Positions 14,001-27,575 of a DNA stretch of 64,000 nt are shown piece after piece. Location of the stretch: contig JASAMV010005069.1 in the NCBI GenBank assembly GCA_030248065.1, positions 177,516 through 241,515 of the forward strand, given 5' to 3'. A program made the position numbers and the translations under genes. Below the pieces are notes generated by a model. The model was not told the DNA's origin and made no database searches. It saw only the letters and a program-made list of their open reading frames with translations. Every line of letters begins with the position of its first letter. Positions within the stretch are counted from its first letter, which is position 1. The stretch comes from Rhynchonema sp. JSB1_4. Taxonomy: Eukaryota > Nematoda > Chromadorea > Monhysterida > Xyalidae.

Positions 14001-14131
14001 TCGTCGTGCCAACTTGATCCCTCCCAATTGCCATTGAAAATGTGACCATGATTATTATTATGACCATCAGTGGCGCTAACATTCGTCACATTGGGCAGAA
14101 GCAGCATAAAGTTGGTCACGACCACAGACAT
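8049..14131 (-). CDS. Cys-loop ligand-gated chloride channel subunit
   Basis: A pentameric neurotransmitter receptor subunit of the plasma membrane. Exons in transcription order: 14131-13936, 13357-13284 (or an extended first exon 13409-13284), 12779-12657, 11928-11660, 11315-11166, 10768-10636, 10222-10058, 9803-9684, 9369-9207, 8889-8666, 8270-8049. All phases fit; the product is 612 or 564 residues. Seen: signal peptide; [19 protein letters not shown]; Cys loop [17 protein letters not shown] (13 residues between cysteines); TM1 [10 protein letters not shown]2 after [11 protein letters not shown]3 [19 protein letters not shown]; a Gln/Pro/His-rich cytosolic loop; TM4 [20 protein letters not shown]. 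The PAR motif before TM2 marks anion-selective members. TM2-TM3 ([18 protein letters not shown]) resembles nematode acetylcholine- and amine-gated chloride channels. Loop C lacks the vicinal cysteines of nicotinic alpha subunits. The ligand cannot be told from sequence alone. Confidence 0.92.
12974..13215. repeat. Hairpin element with CCTTAA-type arrays
   Basis: In an intron of the channel gene (12780-13283). The ends GGGCCCGGTCCAC and GTGGACCGGGCCC are inverted; inside each lies GAAGCCGAATTACC and then runs of CCTTAA/CCTAAA units, mirrored as GGTTAA on the other arm. The centre contains a second small palindrome around AAAAGAGAAAA. About 242 bp with no coding capacity. Confidence 0.8.
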
Positions 14132-17100
14132 TATTCTGGTTGTCTTCCGCAAACAACATCTGCCCGTGCTGAACGCGAATGCAGCCGGCGGCGACCGTTT
14201 GCGAGCGCTGCCAGTGCGCACGTCCATTGATGATGATGACACAGCGATAGCGCAGTTGGACAGGGGCCCGACTCTGTTGCACATGTCTGCACTGCTGCTT
14301 GCTCGGTACTCCATTTCCTTGGTGATGCTCATGGGTCGGTGGTTCGCCACGGCTTGTGCACCCCAAAACAGCGTGTATACCTAAGTTTGCCTGCACGTCT
14401 ATTTAACGGGGCGCATCCTCCTGGCGTCGATATGCCTGAAAGGCGTTTATAGCCACCCAAACACCATTAAATGTCAGCTTAGTGGGGCCCATCGCAGTCA
14501 CTCTCAACCATGTGAACTATGGTACCCATCAATCGGACAGGTATGGCGTGCGTGACGCAAGTGGCCCTCAAGCGGCCGCTGTCAGTCAACCACAGTGTTT
14601 TGGGATGCACACCCCTTTTGCTGCTATCGTGCGGTCTCTATGTTCTGTATCTGTGTTCGTTTATGGCCACCCTTGTCATTCATATAACGGCACGATGACA
14701 GCTCATCAAACTTTTCGCTCGTTTTCCTACGCGTGTGTTCCAACACATGCCTCTGGCTGCTCCACTCAAAGATGCACATCGGTGTGCTTTTCACCGTATA
14801 ACCATGGTCATGGGTTATCTTAGCAAGCTTGTCCAATCTTCCCCAAAATGGCAAAATGTGCAAATGGTAAGACAAAATCAGCGCGACGCTAAGCCACACA
14901 ATCCAATCTGTGTTTCTGCTCGGATCATTTGAATCGTTAAGCTAAGCTGTCAATCAACGCCCGGTATACACGCGGGTGTTTAACTACGACGGGGCATGCC
15001 GCTAAACTTCTTTTTAATGTCCGCAAATCCTTGAAAACAGAAGGGATACATTACGTACACCACTATGGACATTCTGGCGGTAATTCATATTGCAACACAC
15101 ACACGCCTGAATGTGTGCGTGATGTTCATGCGAAAAACAGACCCACAACTGAATAACATAGTACATACATATGTAGTAGTGCAAGTGCATGCACTGCACA
15201 TAAAAACTGTTATCACCCCGAACACTAGTCAAAGGCCCTGCCCTGTAAAATGAGCGTTTCATTTCCTATTTTGCGGTCTATGCTGTCATCGAGGGCAGCG
15301 GCAAGTTCAGAACGGACAAAAAATGAAATGCACTTAGGAAAACGAAACCGGGCGTCAGAAAATGAGAACCTGCATTCGTGAGCATGTCTGCATGCTAACT
15401 GCGGAGAGAAGTTCACGAAAAAAGTTCTGGACCTCTGGTTTTTTGTTGAGAAATAGTCCTCATTTTCGGACTGAAATGGTGAACAAAACGCTAATGTGAA
15501 GTGAACTCACCAAGAACAGGCTACGATTACAAAAGGTCAAGACGCCAGACTGGGGACCGTGAAAAAATAGCACCATGCTCTTTGCCTTGGCTGCAGGAAG
15601 GAAAACGGCATTTTGGGTGGAGGAAGTGGTTCAAATCAATTATAGTAAGCTAAAGCTACTACACTCCAACCCGAACTTATCGTTGAATGAATGAGAACAA
15701 ATACGGTATTGTAGGTTTTCCCACGTTTGATAACTTGTGGTCATGGTAATAATATGTTATTTGATCAGTCGATCACATGATTCAGTTATACAATGAGGAA
15801 CTACTCTGGATGCCATTAAGAGTCCAGTTAAATGCGCAGCTTATTTTGTCTTGATGACGCATGAGTGCCATTGGGATGAATTGTAGATCGAGTGTTTCGT
15901 AAGGGTACCGTAGCAAAAATGGAAACAAATCAGTAAATTCGTACCAAGCCGATGTTACCGCGATTTATCAAAAAAGTCGTAATACGTCACCTGCACCAAA
16001 CAGTATAGTCTTGCTCCCGTAGCCCATGAGGCACCTGCACAGCTGGTCTCCGAGCGACCAAATGTCTCAAAGTAGTAAAGTACAAGCGATTTTTAACGCC
16101 TGCGAGATATCTTTTTAGTCAGTTGTCTCAGTTACGGAATACCATACTATACGGGCACTAAACGACGTAGGGATTTTGGATAATCGAAATTGTCAAACGA
16201 ATTCAATGCACGGAACTCATGTGCTGAAGTGACCTTTTGGCAGTAAAGTCTGTCCACTATTTCAGGGGTCTATCGTGCGTGCACTGACGATGACCTGGTG
16301 CACGAAGCGTATGTGAAAACAAGACGAAACTGAGGTATGCAGAAAAACACGCCGCACAGAGTTCAGATCTCAAGTTCAGCGCATAAAATCCGTGCCAAAA
16401 TTAAGTGATCAGCGCAAAAATGAGCGAGTGCAGCGCGTTTTATCTGTCGCATAATCGGTTCGCTGTCGTGCGGAAAACAGCGATCATACGACAACCAGGC
16501 AAAAAGGGGAAACAGCGCTTGAAATGGATCACGGCTCTATCAGGCTGCATGTGTGCGGTTCGCAAGTGGGACTTACTTACATACAATGACGCAGCTTTGT
16601 GTACGTTGACACAGAAAGAGACCACCAAGAAACACAAGCAAATGTTGGACTTGAGAACCGTGAATGGGATACAGCTTGGACCTCAATAAACCCACCGAAC
16701 GGACCAAGACTACATATTCAAATGAGTCGGTAAAAATTTCCAGCAAATCATAAAATCTCAAAGTTGTCATCTGTATATACTTTGGAGTGCGGTATGTATA
16801 TAGAAAAGGTTGACGACTTCCCTCGTCCTCCCTTTGGCTCCGAGCCTGTCATCAAAAACTATTGGCAGTACAGCATGTAGGACACGAGATAACGAGGCAA
16901 AAACAGGTCAAGTCGGTTTTTATTGCATTCGACACAGACACCGAGCCAGAGTTGTCCAATTGGATGGGGTTCGGGTTGTGAACTGGGGAGGATTAAAAAA
17001 ACATGAAACAGAATTGCATTCAATCGGAACGTCTGCGTCGCTCTGTGAGCCCGGCCATGTCCATGCCCGAAATCTGCACCCGCACCCAAAATCTTCCCTG

Positions 17101-18235
17101 AGCGCTCAAGAGCAGAGCAGCATTACATGCTAATGCACTGTACAGTATGGCAGTTACCCACGGTATGAATGTAGGAAGCAACATTATGCTTGATAATCAA
17201 GGCATTCCCACAAAAATCTCAACATATTGCAGAAGGTGCTGATCAGATCAGATGAAATACACAACGCAGACCTGTTTTGAACAAAGGACGAAAAAGACAG
17301 GGGGCAAATCGGAATTTTTCAATGGCTCAGCCCTATTCTTCGGATATCAATGTTTTTCTGCATCAATGTTTATCCGCAACCAGTACAAAAACAATCATCC
17401 CGCGATGCGACAAATTTGATTGGGCCCATGCAATGCACATGATAGCGACTCTAACACTCAAGCTACAGTCAAGTTCGTTTATATGGATTCTTGTAGGATG
17501 AAACGCTCGACAGTTTTTGCTTTTTTTGTGGTCTCGATCTCGTCAGTACTTATACATTGCGTAAGGCGAACGCTCACGCCGTGGCGACACACAGTACGCT
17601 GGGTCCCGATAAAGTTATCATAAGCAGCATCGACTGTACCAAGTTGACTACCAGGCCACTTGTCCCAAGCTTGCATCTGTCGCCCATAGACTGACAGCCA
17701 AAACGTCGGAGTCACATGCTGCAGTTTCGCGGTATTGAGATTTACACCACCGTCCAAGCACACGCGTCATGCAAAAACAATGCAGTTGCGAGTGTCGTGC
17801 CAATTCAAGAAGTGATTAGCAGCAGGTCAGTGAGCTGTGACATCAGGTTGTGCTTGTGTGAGCACGAAGCTGGTTTTATAGGTCGGCGACGCCAACTATA
17901 GCTAAAATGCCAATTCAGTTTGTCGTAGAATTTATGCAATACAGGCCAACGCAACAACACAGCTTCAGAACAATATGGGATTATCACATGGAAATTGTGA
18001 GAATAACGTGTGTAATAAATAGAATAACACAAACAATGACAACATATGTAAGTGTATGTAATGTGTACCACAACCTGAATGTAATCACAATTAGAAGCTG
18101 TCACAGGTCGTGGTCAAGGAGAGCCCCTGCTAACAAGAGTAACGAAAACAAGATGAGATAAGCTGCTAAATTGCACAATGACTTTAGAATGCGAGAATTT
18201 CATAAAAAGCGTCAAAATGGAAAATAATTAAGAAT
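14132..18235. other. Intergenic stretch, no gene recognised
   Basis: Open frames up to about 107 codons occur on both strands, for example 16405-16689, but none shows a known domain, a signal peptide or splice sites that join it to a neighbour. It would hold the promoter of the channel gene (start 14131, minus strand) and the 3' end of RELCH. Confidence 0.5.
16279..16335 (+). repeat. Copy of a dispersed GACGATGACCTGGTGCAC motif
   Basis: It reads GCACTGACGATGACCTGGTG, then CACGAAG and, after a gap, GTGAAAACAAGACGAAACTG. The 49693 copy has the same order of blocks. It may be the conserved end of a degraded retroelement or SINE. Confidence 0.5.
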
Positions 18236-21200
18236 TCATCGTTTCTTTCTGAATATATTCGGCACATTGACTCCGTGTTGGTCCACTTTATCCTTGATAT
18301 CCCTGAACGCGTCAAACATTCGTTGTCGGGCCTCATCCACCCCCACGGGTTGATTGTGGTCCGTCGCACGACGCATACTGTAATATAAAAAACGGACTCG
18401 CTGATGTTTCATAGACTTATGTGCATGTGGCGTGCGTGCACTCTGGCCGCGTCATAGTGACACTATCAAGATCCGCTACGTTTGGGTATTGGCGACAGAT
18501 TGGGTGGGACCAAATTTCAAGCAGAAGGTTTCAGTTTCAGAGGGTGCAACCAAAACAGGGCTGACGTGCACCTTTTATGTCAGCCAAATCAAACATACGT
18601 TTCAGTGGGCGCGCTGACGGCCTCCGCTGCTGCAGCCGCCTGGTTCAGTTTCGTCTCAGCGTCGCGCAAAATCGAATTGGCGATCTTAACATGTTGTGGA
18701 TCCAAAGTGACCAACAGATGTCGCATGCCCTGCAGAACACGACCAATGAACAAACGTTGGTTTTCTCAACGATCAGTGGAAGACTGCTTGCTGCACTCGA
18801 ACTTAAAAGGCGATGGGCACGGGCATGACAACAGACGGGGACACTTAATTCGATTTGAACCAGTGTGGTGACAGGCAAACTGTGGCTGCAACCGGTACCA
18901 CTGGGGAGTTGATGTCAATGATTCGTCGTGACCAACTCCATTGAGTTTGAGTCGTCAAAAAGGTTAAAAAAACAAGCTTTGTATGTGTTTGACTGTAAAA
19001 TAAGCGAAATGTGGTGGATGGAAACCAACGGGCAATAGTGAGTTAGCAATAGCCGACGCGGACACGAAACAACAGGAGAGCGCCGAGTACGCATCAAACA
19101 GACACTCTGCTAATCGACGGCGCACTGGATCGGTCGCAGACATGGTGCTGGCACGTTGGGCCAGGGCGCACAGTTGCACCAGGATGACTGCAAATGATGA
19201 GTGTGCTGTGGTGATTAAGTTCCATGGTTGTACTGGACGTACAGTACTTGCGCTTCATTTTTTGACTGTTTACAAGGAATTGTTGGGAGTTGGAAGCCAT
19301 GGAACATTAACTGATGAGTAATTGTGATCCCACTATCATTTCCGAGTGAAACATAAGCACAAGTTATGGATCGCAAAACAAAGAAAGAGCAATTCAATCT
19401 TCAAAAGAAATTGTTGTGACACTTGCTAACTATGAACAGGATCACATCAGCCAGCTAGCTATTGACTCACATTGATCCCTGAAATGTGCGTCGAGATTGG
19501 GTGCCGTTTGTGCAACACATTGCACCAGACGAGTGCTGACACTCATGTCATCGTCACCAAACAGTGACGCCAGCTGCACGCGCGCTTTCTCCATCAACTG
19601 AAAACAGTTCAGGGAATTTTAGCGGTTTAGTTTTATTGACTGACACTCATGTTTGAATGACATAGCGAAAATGGTCACAGGCCGAACGATTTAAAAAACG
19701 GTCTCCTGGTTGATGACCTGTTGAGGGAACGAAAAATTCCTTTTCTGTATTTTCAAACTTGATATCAGCGATTACCTATTTTTCGATACATTTCTAAAAT
19801 TCGCAAAGGACCAACTTCTGGATCATCCGCAGCACGCTCGGCCACCGACATCAATCCCACACAGGTACCGGCTCGAACGAGTCTGAAACACTATTCTGAT
19901 GCAAGATAGCGCAAAAAAGTTATATTGGCTGGTGCCAAACTTGGTGATCGGATCAGATCTGTTTTGGGCACTTGTGATTTCGACCAGTTAAAAAGTTCTT
20001 TAGTTTGGAAACAAATTTATGCCAATGTGAACAAGTCAATAGGGTCACGTGACCAACGCAAGTCAGTGGAAAATCACCAAGTTCGATATCAGCCAAGAGT
20101 CACCGTGACCAGCGTAAAACATGACCAGTGTAACACACAAACGCACGGATTTTCATCGGTGGACAGCGTGACGAGCGCAGGCATGATACGTTTGCGCAGT
20201 TGTTCCATGCCAGTGCCCGGATTGTGCACCAACTGTGATGTGATATCAGCGCACAACACACGTGCGCCCACGGCCGAATGACTGAGGTATTCGTGAGGGA
20301 TTAGCAGTAAAGCGTCGTGATGCTGCGCACAGCGTCGACTGCAAAACAATCCAACCTTTTCACGTTTTCTCAATTTTACAAAAACAGCGGCAACCCAAAC
20401 ATGATGTTTGTTTGGTGCCAAAACCGCAACACAGAACGCAAGAACATCCAAACTCACAACAACTGCATGAACGTCACCGTCACGGCGGCGTTAGGCACAT
20501 CGCTCTGTCCGATTTTAGCTCGCAACAATTTCCTGGCTTCGACCCAATCGTTTTCATCATCAAACGCGCACAACACGCCCACGCAGTAGACAACCAGCGA
20601 GCAGTGGTGCAGATCGACAGTGCATTCTGCAACACATAATGGTGGTTGGTGAGAATGGGTGCAATTCACGGAAACGGAATCGGCTGGGGATTTTGAGCTT
20701 TCGGTTGTTTGAAGGTGGCAATGATTGGATTATGCCGCGGTGGACACCAGAAGAATGTCGGTGTTTACTGGCACCGTCGCTCAGCTTTCGTAATATATCA
20801 ACCACATTTCGTTGAAATCCGATGTCCGATTTTATTTCAATTTTCATTCGGAAACCAAATTAATAAAAAATTCAACAATATCCAACCATCGGCATCCGTT
20901 TTGTTTTGCGACTCATAGATGAGTGGTTTGAAGAGCGGATGTACTTTGGTCACACAAAACCCTCGACCGAACATACGACAGAAATGCTGTACGTAATCGA
21001 TAAGCGGATCGAGCATTCGAGAAAGTGAAACATCTGCCTTGGACACCAGTGTCAGAAGTTGTGGAAGACTGCAAGGACAGAATTTATTCCTTAGACCATC
21101 GTGTATCGCTTCAATGCATTCTGGAGCAGCAGCCGAACAAGAATCTGAACATAATCCTCTCGTGGGGCACACCACACCGCATACAATCTGCTCTCATCAT

Positions 21201-24200
21201 CGTTCAATATCTCAGCGACGTGGATTGATTGTCGTTATAAACAGGGCACAACGTATTCAAAACCAATCAACGAGCAAGTCCAACTAACAATTCTCTGGTG
21301 ACGAAATCGAGCTGCGTCCAGGTAGTGTACCATTCCTGCGAAGTGTGCGCGTCGAACCGATTAAGCAATGTAGCGAACCTGACTGGGTCACCAGCAAAAT
21401 CAGCCACACAACAAATGCCGTCAGATGGGGGCAGACGGTGATCTGGTACAAGGAAATGATGGGATATATGGGATGGCAAGCACACGGTACAACAATCGTT
21501 ACATGATAAATCATAATTTTCCCCAGCTACCGTTAATTGGTAGGTGAACGTTACCATTGTGATATTCATTATGGTTATGATGCGTGGACAGTTCACTGTA
21601 CCTACAGTGATCGACATAAGAACAGGCCAAGCCACCCAAAATTTTTTTATGTATTTTAAATCCAAGATAATCACAACAACAATAATCGCTCAACCTTTCA
21701 ATACCGAGTCCACCTCATCATGTTTAGTGAATTCAGCCTTGCTCAGCACCGACCACAATAGCACGGGCGTCAACGCACGCAGACAGCCAATGTACACGCA
21801 CATGATTGGCTCGTTAGCTGATTGGTTGGCGCCACCACCAACCTGCGTGATGATTGGATGAAATGCAAACTATGTCGTGAACTGTCAAGTCTATGTTAGC
21901 AACTTTCGATATCGGATAGTTCAAGTTCATGCCTCTACTAACGCGGTGATGTCTACAAAATTAAGCGGTGAATTTACTGAACAAAGTGTGATTGAGAGTG
22001 TCTTTGGTTGTTCTTATGCGATAAATTACTTTCTTTTGCGACTCAACTTGCATAACATCTTGCAAGTGACTCCTGCAGCTCGATCATCACACTGTACTGC
22101 TTATCTGCACGGTTTGCAGGGGATAAATATGTGACAGCAAAACCGCAACCAAACGACAGAATCAAGTACAGGCATATTTCAAAAATTGCACTACCGTGAG
22201 AAAAAAGCCCCACCGTGAATAATTGCACCAATTTTCTAATGACAACGGCGACGAGCGCGTGATGCAGTTTGCCGATTTCCTCAGCCCAAACAGCCAATGC
22301 CGGCAACAAGAGGCGTTGGGCGCACGTGACCACGCTGTCGTGCGAATCCATCAGTGCGCGCCAGGTGAGGTCGTTCAGCTGCAGTCAGTTGCCATAAAAG
22401 TCGGTGCTGGATTATTGTCAGCTGAGTTGCAACCGCTTTGTTAGGTTGTGTGCGACTCTCTGTCTCTCACATTCTCACTAACACGCGCATGTGTGCGCTG
22501 CAAGTGACGTTTCATGAGACTAAAACGATTTGTTTTCATTTGTCTGGAGTCGCGTCCTAGGTTTGCATCTGGTCGTGTATTCATGACACTGACGATTTTC
22601 TGGTGCACGGCCTGTTTGTAAATACAGACAGGACGAGAGGTGCAAAACTCACTATTGGTATCATATCGTTGACACCCGACCATCGACCAACACCCCAAAA
22701 CAGATGTTATTTCAAGGTGCACACTGCTCAGCTGCGTTTTGGTATTCCGTTGTTTCCCATAAAGATTCCCACGAATAACAAACAGCCGACAACACTGACT
22801 TGCGTGAACTTGTCCGCATCCTCTACATACAAACAGGTGACTGCCAGTGCACGCACGACTGCCTCGCGCACTGGTGGCGCACGATCATCGGTCAGCATTT
22901 GTTGCAACATCGATAGCACGAGTGACGAGAGAAGGGTGGGCTGCAAAGGATAAACATGAATTATAACAATTTGGCTGCAGAAAGACGCTGATGGTTGAAT
23001 TGGAAAGGATCGGGCCATTTTTCATGTCAAAAACAACACTTATGAGAATTAATTAGTGCCACGATTAAACATTGAAATATCCTTTATTCAGAATATGCAA
23101 GATTACGAACCAACACGGATTAGATCCGATGACTAAGTGTGACGCTGTCTGCCAAAACAAAATGAGCAAAAAACCCATAAAATTGTGAGAACCTAACCGG
23201 AATGTACGCAGCGACGGCCGCACACGTGTCTGCCACCAGCAAACGCCGTTCGTCGTGTTTGTGGTTCATCTGAAAAAAAACCGATGTTTGATTTCCACTG
23301 TTGTCTTGATCAACACTTCCACATTGAGCAAAGCAGTGAAGCTCGCCTTGCTGATTCAAACAATCCAACAGAATAGGAACGGTATCAAACAATAGCTTGT
23401 CAAGACGGCGGCCCACCTGTTCCCAGCACAACGGCAACAGCTGCGTTTCGGTTCTGGTCGGCCCAGCATGTGCAGCGAAATGCACAAGCGCGGACACGAG
23501 CAACTGACGCTGCTCCTCCACTGGCTTCTTGATCAAATTGAACAATTCACTCAGTAACGGAGTAGAGCACGTTTTGGCCGAATCATTTTCGTCAACGTTT
23601 TCGACTAGAATACAGCAGACGAGCAATAATGGTACGACGTCCTAAAAAAGGTTAGTTTGGATTGCCTCGTGTGAACATTCTCAAGTTTCACTTCACCAAA
23701 TTTGAATTTAACCAAATTTACAAAACAAAAAAGTCGCTCAGCGTCAATGCTCATGTAAATGGATGTAACGAAAGCTTGCAGTAACATAGACACTAGTACA
23801 TAAACTACGGCCGGTTATGTTTCATCTTGAATATAAAAGCGAAATGGAAATCTAACTTTTTGTTGGATTTGGGTAAGCTTGAAACGGTCGAAAAAAGCAA
23901 ACTAACTGAGCGTTTATTGAGCAATACATTTGGTACAATTAATGGCAGCGAATCTGCGAGCAGAGAAACAACGTTGCTCGTGTCGGACAGACAGGGGTTG
24001 AGCTGAAAATTGAATCATGCGTGAGAAAAAATTTCTGGTTACCGGTTCATCTACACCTGATCAGCGACATTTGCAGTCGCATGACCGAAACTGAATATTT
24101 ACTATAAAATTCTGAAAACCACTATACAGTAGGTAATTATACAGAGCTGCACGCAGTCGGTGCAGGGATGTGAGTGGAGATGTGCCACAAACCTGAGCAC

Positions 24201-27021
24201 TGAGCGTTTCCTGCTGTGTGGCACAAGTGACATTGGCCAGCACTTGCATGGCGCCCACGTATCGAGCACTCACAATTCTGCAATTTTGAAAATGCGAGGT
24301 TTTTCAGAATCGATGACCAAACAAATTCTCAAGGCGCAGTATAGAGGCCGGCTAATCTATACTACTAAAACAGGAAGACGTATGTATGTATGTATGTGGC
24401 CCCCTCCCTCGGAAGGGCGGACGGATGAATTTTCACGGGTAGCTTTGGGTATACTAACGGGTCTTCGGGGGGGGGGGGGGCACGGCACGGGCGCGGCGCT
24501 GTAGCCGGGCCGTAGGCACAGGTCCCGTCTGGTTGACAATAATGTATAATATAACGTAACAGCAATGAGTTTTGCCCGTTTCGGTGTTTCGTAACCTGGT
24601 TCGTTCAATCGGTGTTGACGTGGTCAAATTGGCAGCGACGCGTCTTTGGCGTGTCTTCGTGATCGAGTCAGGCGAACTTTCGTGCACCGGATTTACAGAC
24701 GTGGAAGCATGTTTGACCTTGATTTCGAGTCGGTGCAACTCCACTTTCAGCTTTTCGATTTCGTCGCACAATTCGGCGTTTCTTTCCAACAAGTCCTTGT
24801 TCTCGGCGTTCTATAAAAAACGAGCCGAGTCACTTTTTTGATCACACTGCACAATTAACAAAAATGGAACAAACAAACACAAAGTCCACCACCAACCAAT
24901 CGATTCATAACTTGACCGGTGTCCATGAGCAATGACAAGTCGTTCTCCCCCTCTTCGTCACGACCAAATGGATTGTTGTCGTCGTTGCGTGAGTCATCCT
25001 GCATTTGCAGCAAGTATTGCACGTAGATCGACTGCACCAGGAGAAGACGTATTCAAGTTGGTCAAGCCTCTGACCTTATTTGAAGTTGCGTGAAACCTTT
25101 GCATAGTTATCCGAACAGTACCCGATATTTTGTTCACCGAGAAAAGAAGCTACACTGAAGTATTACATAATTATACTTGAGGGCGTTTGTTCCAAATGTA
25201 ATGTGATTTTCTGTGGACCTTCACTTTCGCATCTATGTGGTGGTTTGATTGCACTGACATGTCAAACCAATAAATTATCACCAAAACCAGCAGCGCCAAT
25301 TTCAAACAGTCACCAGATCTTAAATACCGTCTCAGACAGATATCACCAATTTTGATGCAGTGCTTCAACAGTGCCATGCACTTACCATCATATCGCACGA
25401 GCATTCCGCATCGGCCATCTGCACCAATGTGGGTGTTGTGTGACAGAACTGTCGATAGAGCGTCACCAGGTCGGACGGTCGCGGGATGTTCAGACCGACG
25501 TCGTCCCAGTCGTCTAGGTCCTAAATGAAGCGGATAAGAATTGATTGTTTTTGGTTGCAGTTTGCAAACAATCATTGGTGCTTCACCTGATCAGCAGCTT
25601 CATCCGTCAAAGTAACCGATGTGAGTTTATAATCGCACTGCAGCAGGTATTCGTGCACCAAATAGTTAATAGCCCGCTGTTCATGCGTGCGTGGCATAGT
25701 TGGCCGTTGTGGCGGCGGTGTTGGGTCACTTAGTCGGTGGGACTGGTCGATGGCCTTGGTGGACATGCACGGGTCATCCGGGTTCGAGGAGGGCACTTGT
25801 TCTTCTGCAATGAAACAGACTGCGAAGAGCGAATTACATGTGACAGACAGATCATGCACTTTTCAGCTTCAGGCGCGTGGTGTACAAAAAATCGTCAGTG
25901 TAATAGCACCAAGCTTTGCCGCGTCGTGTCTTTTGTACGCTTCACGTTGCAAGTGCAAGACAACATTTTGAGTACCTAATTTCGGACGACACTTGAACCA
26001 AACCTGAGACGCTGGTCAGCTGCGCTCGAAGAGAGTTGATCGTTTCCTTTGCCTGTCGCAGCTCGAACTCGAGAACTGAAAAACTCAAAATTGTTTGATA
26101 AAAATAATCGAAAATTCACAAATGTCAACCAACCAGCAAGTTTATCATCGACTTTTTGTTCCTGGTCATCCGAACCGTGCGTGAAATCGAGAGAGTCAAA
26201 CGTTTGAGCGCTTGAAGTGCGTTCTGGAAAAGACAAAAGCCGTCACAAAGATACGACGAAAACAACGCAAGTCTTCAAACGCACGCAGAAAGAAGCCCGG
26301 TCCGTAGGACCCAGTCGCGCCCATGCCGTGAATGTGCTCGAAATTCACCGGATTCGAAAAGAAGTCGTTCAGTCGTTTCAGATTTCGACCCGATTCCAAC
26401 AGCTCGGTGTGAAATTCGAGCGCCGAAAGAATAAACTTTTCGTCGAGCAACGCGCGTGCGACTGAGTCAAGTGTGGGACGCTCGCGTTGTTGTTGTATGA
26501 TCGGCTGACTCGAGCTTGGCTCGATCTCCTGATTAGGAAAGGGAAAGTCGGTCACGTTTTTTATAAGAATTGCTTTGAATCGCTGATCCGACAGTATGCA
26601 AAGCCTGTGTTGCGGGTGCCGCTAGTTGGACAGCTAGAGTAAGCTGCTGCAGGTGGGGATGAGTCTAAATCTCCTCCAGTAACAAGAAAATTGTAATCTT
26701 CTTGGTGATCGCAGTCGCCCTCAGATTTTGAGCCTGTCAAGTGTAGTGTACGATGATATCAGCAGAAAATCTGACAGCGCGCTATGAATGGCAGCAAAAA
26801 CCGTGCCAGATTTTGCGGCAAATTTCACACCTCGGTGAAAGATAATGCAAAAATTTACAGAAATTCAGATATGCAACGTACTAAATCATAAAGTGTCTGC
26901 CAACCTTGGCCGCCGGTGGTGATGGGCTGCAGACATTGAATGCAACTGCACTGGGGGATGGGGTGCGTGGCTCGACCATTGTTGGTGGGGCCAGGGGCGA
27001 TTGCTCGAACGGATTCGACAT
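18236..27021 (-). CDS. RELCH: RELCH (LisH and HEAT repeat protein, KIAA1468 family), complete
   Basis: In vertebrates RELCH is a Rab11 effector that supports cholesterol transfer from recycling endosomes to the trans-Golgi. Twenty-five exons in phase give 1156 residues (human about 1216). Exons: 27021-26905, 26528-26285, 26223-26134, 26075-26004, 25804-25587, 25520-25386, 25031-24912, 24810-24596, 24277-24193, 24002-23907, 23641-23417, 23279-23208, 22940-22800, 22378-22214, 21842-21695, 21442-21289, 21068-20913, 20779-20748, 20626-20458, 20338-20147, 19882-19816, 19597-19471, 19187-19030, 18729-18599, 18377-18236. Seen: ALEFHTELLESGR (about 76-88), FDSLDF, coiled coil VLEFELRQAKETINSLRAQL, LisH-like INYLVHEYLLQCDYKLTSVT (about 220-239), WDDVGLNIPRPSDL, a second coiled coil, then HEAT repeats with LPLIVPNVLL, GPTRTETQLLPLCWEQ, DERRLLVADTC, SSLVLSMLQQMLTDD and FDAYSALSCCF, and the tail NIFRKKR. 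Exon 16 could instead begin about 50 bp later, still in frame. The short exon 18 is the least certain. Confidence 0.95.
19928..20096. repeat. Short inverted-repeat element with AACTTGGTGAT ends
   Basis: In a RELCH intron (19883-20146). The left end is CCAAACTTGGTGATCGGATC; the right end reads GGAAAATCACCAAGTTCG, the inverse. TCACGTGA is present inside. Same family as 1687-1880. Confidence 0.55.
22583..22640 (+). repeat. Copy of a dispersed GACGAT..CTGGTGCAC motif
   Basis: In a RELCH intron. It reads ACACTGACGATTTTCTGGTG, then CACGGCCTG and ACAGGACGAGAG. It is a diverged copy of the motif at 16279 and 49693. Confidence 0.4.
24357..24595 (+). mobile_element. Helitron-like 5' terminus in a RELCH intron
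   Basis: The segment begins TCTATACTACTAAAACAGG, then repeats TATG four times, next to a flanking A; this is the usual look of an animal Helitron 5' end. A run of 12 G and GC-rich hairpin sequence follow. No clear CTRR 3' end is seen before the next exon at 24596, so it may be truncated. It fills most of the intron 24278-24595. Confidence 0.45.
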
Positions 27022-27575
27022 TTCTTTGATGACGGTTTCTTCAGAATGTTTTGCATTTTTTCCAAAACTTATGGTTCATTGGTTCACACTTTAAAACTTG
27101 AGAAGTAATGTGCAATGAGGCACGCACGCACCGATGAAACGTGCTAATTAACATAAATCGTGCAACACACCACACCTGAGTCACACTGATTTTATTACAT
27201 AGTCGCCGTTTTTGTACATCAATTAACAAACATTGTGAATGACTAACAATTTCGTCTTGTTGAGCTCATTAAGAAATTATACACGCATACGACCGTACAA
27301 AGGCCAATGTGTAAAACGAAATGACTATTTCACCTTCTATGATGATAATAAATGACTTTGTACAGATTATTTCGCAACGGTACTCAGAACCAAACCCATC
27401 TAAATCAAAGAAACATTCAGATTTTCGGCAGTATGCAGTATTACGTAGTGTGGCGTGATAGATTATACACAGATACGATAAAATGAAAGGAGGTGCGACC
27501 ATATGACAATGACAGGCTAATCTTGGACAACAACATGAAATAATAATACAAGAAACACAATTAGAATATCCAAGG

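Noticed and set aside
21130..21240. Extra RELCH exon (ILNDDESRLYAVWC)
   Set aside because: An open frame with acceptor and donor exists on the minus strand, but its phases do not fit between 21289 and 21068, whereas direct joining restores the family motif LPQLL.
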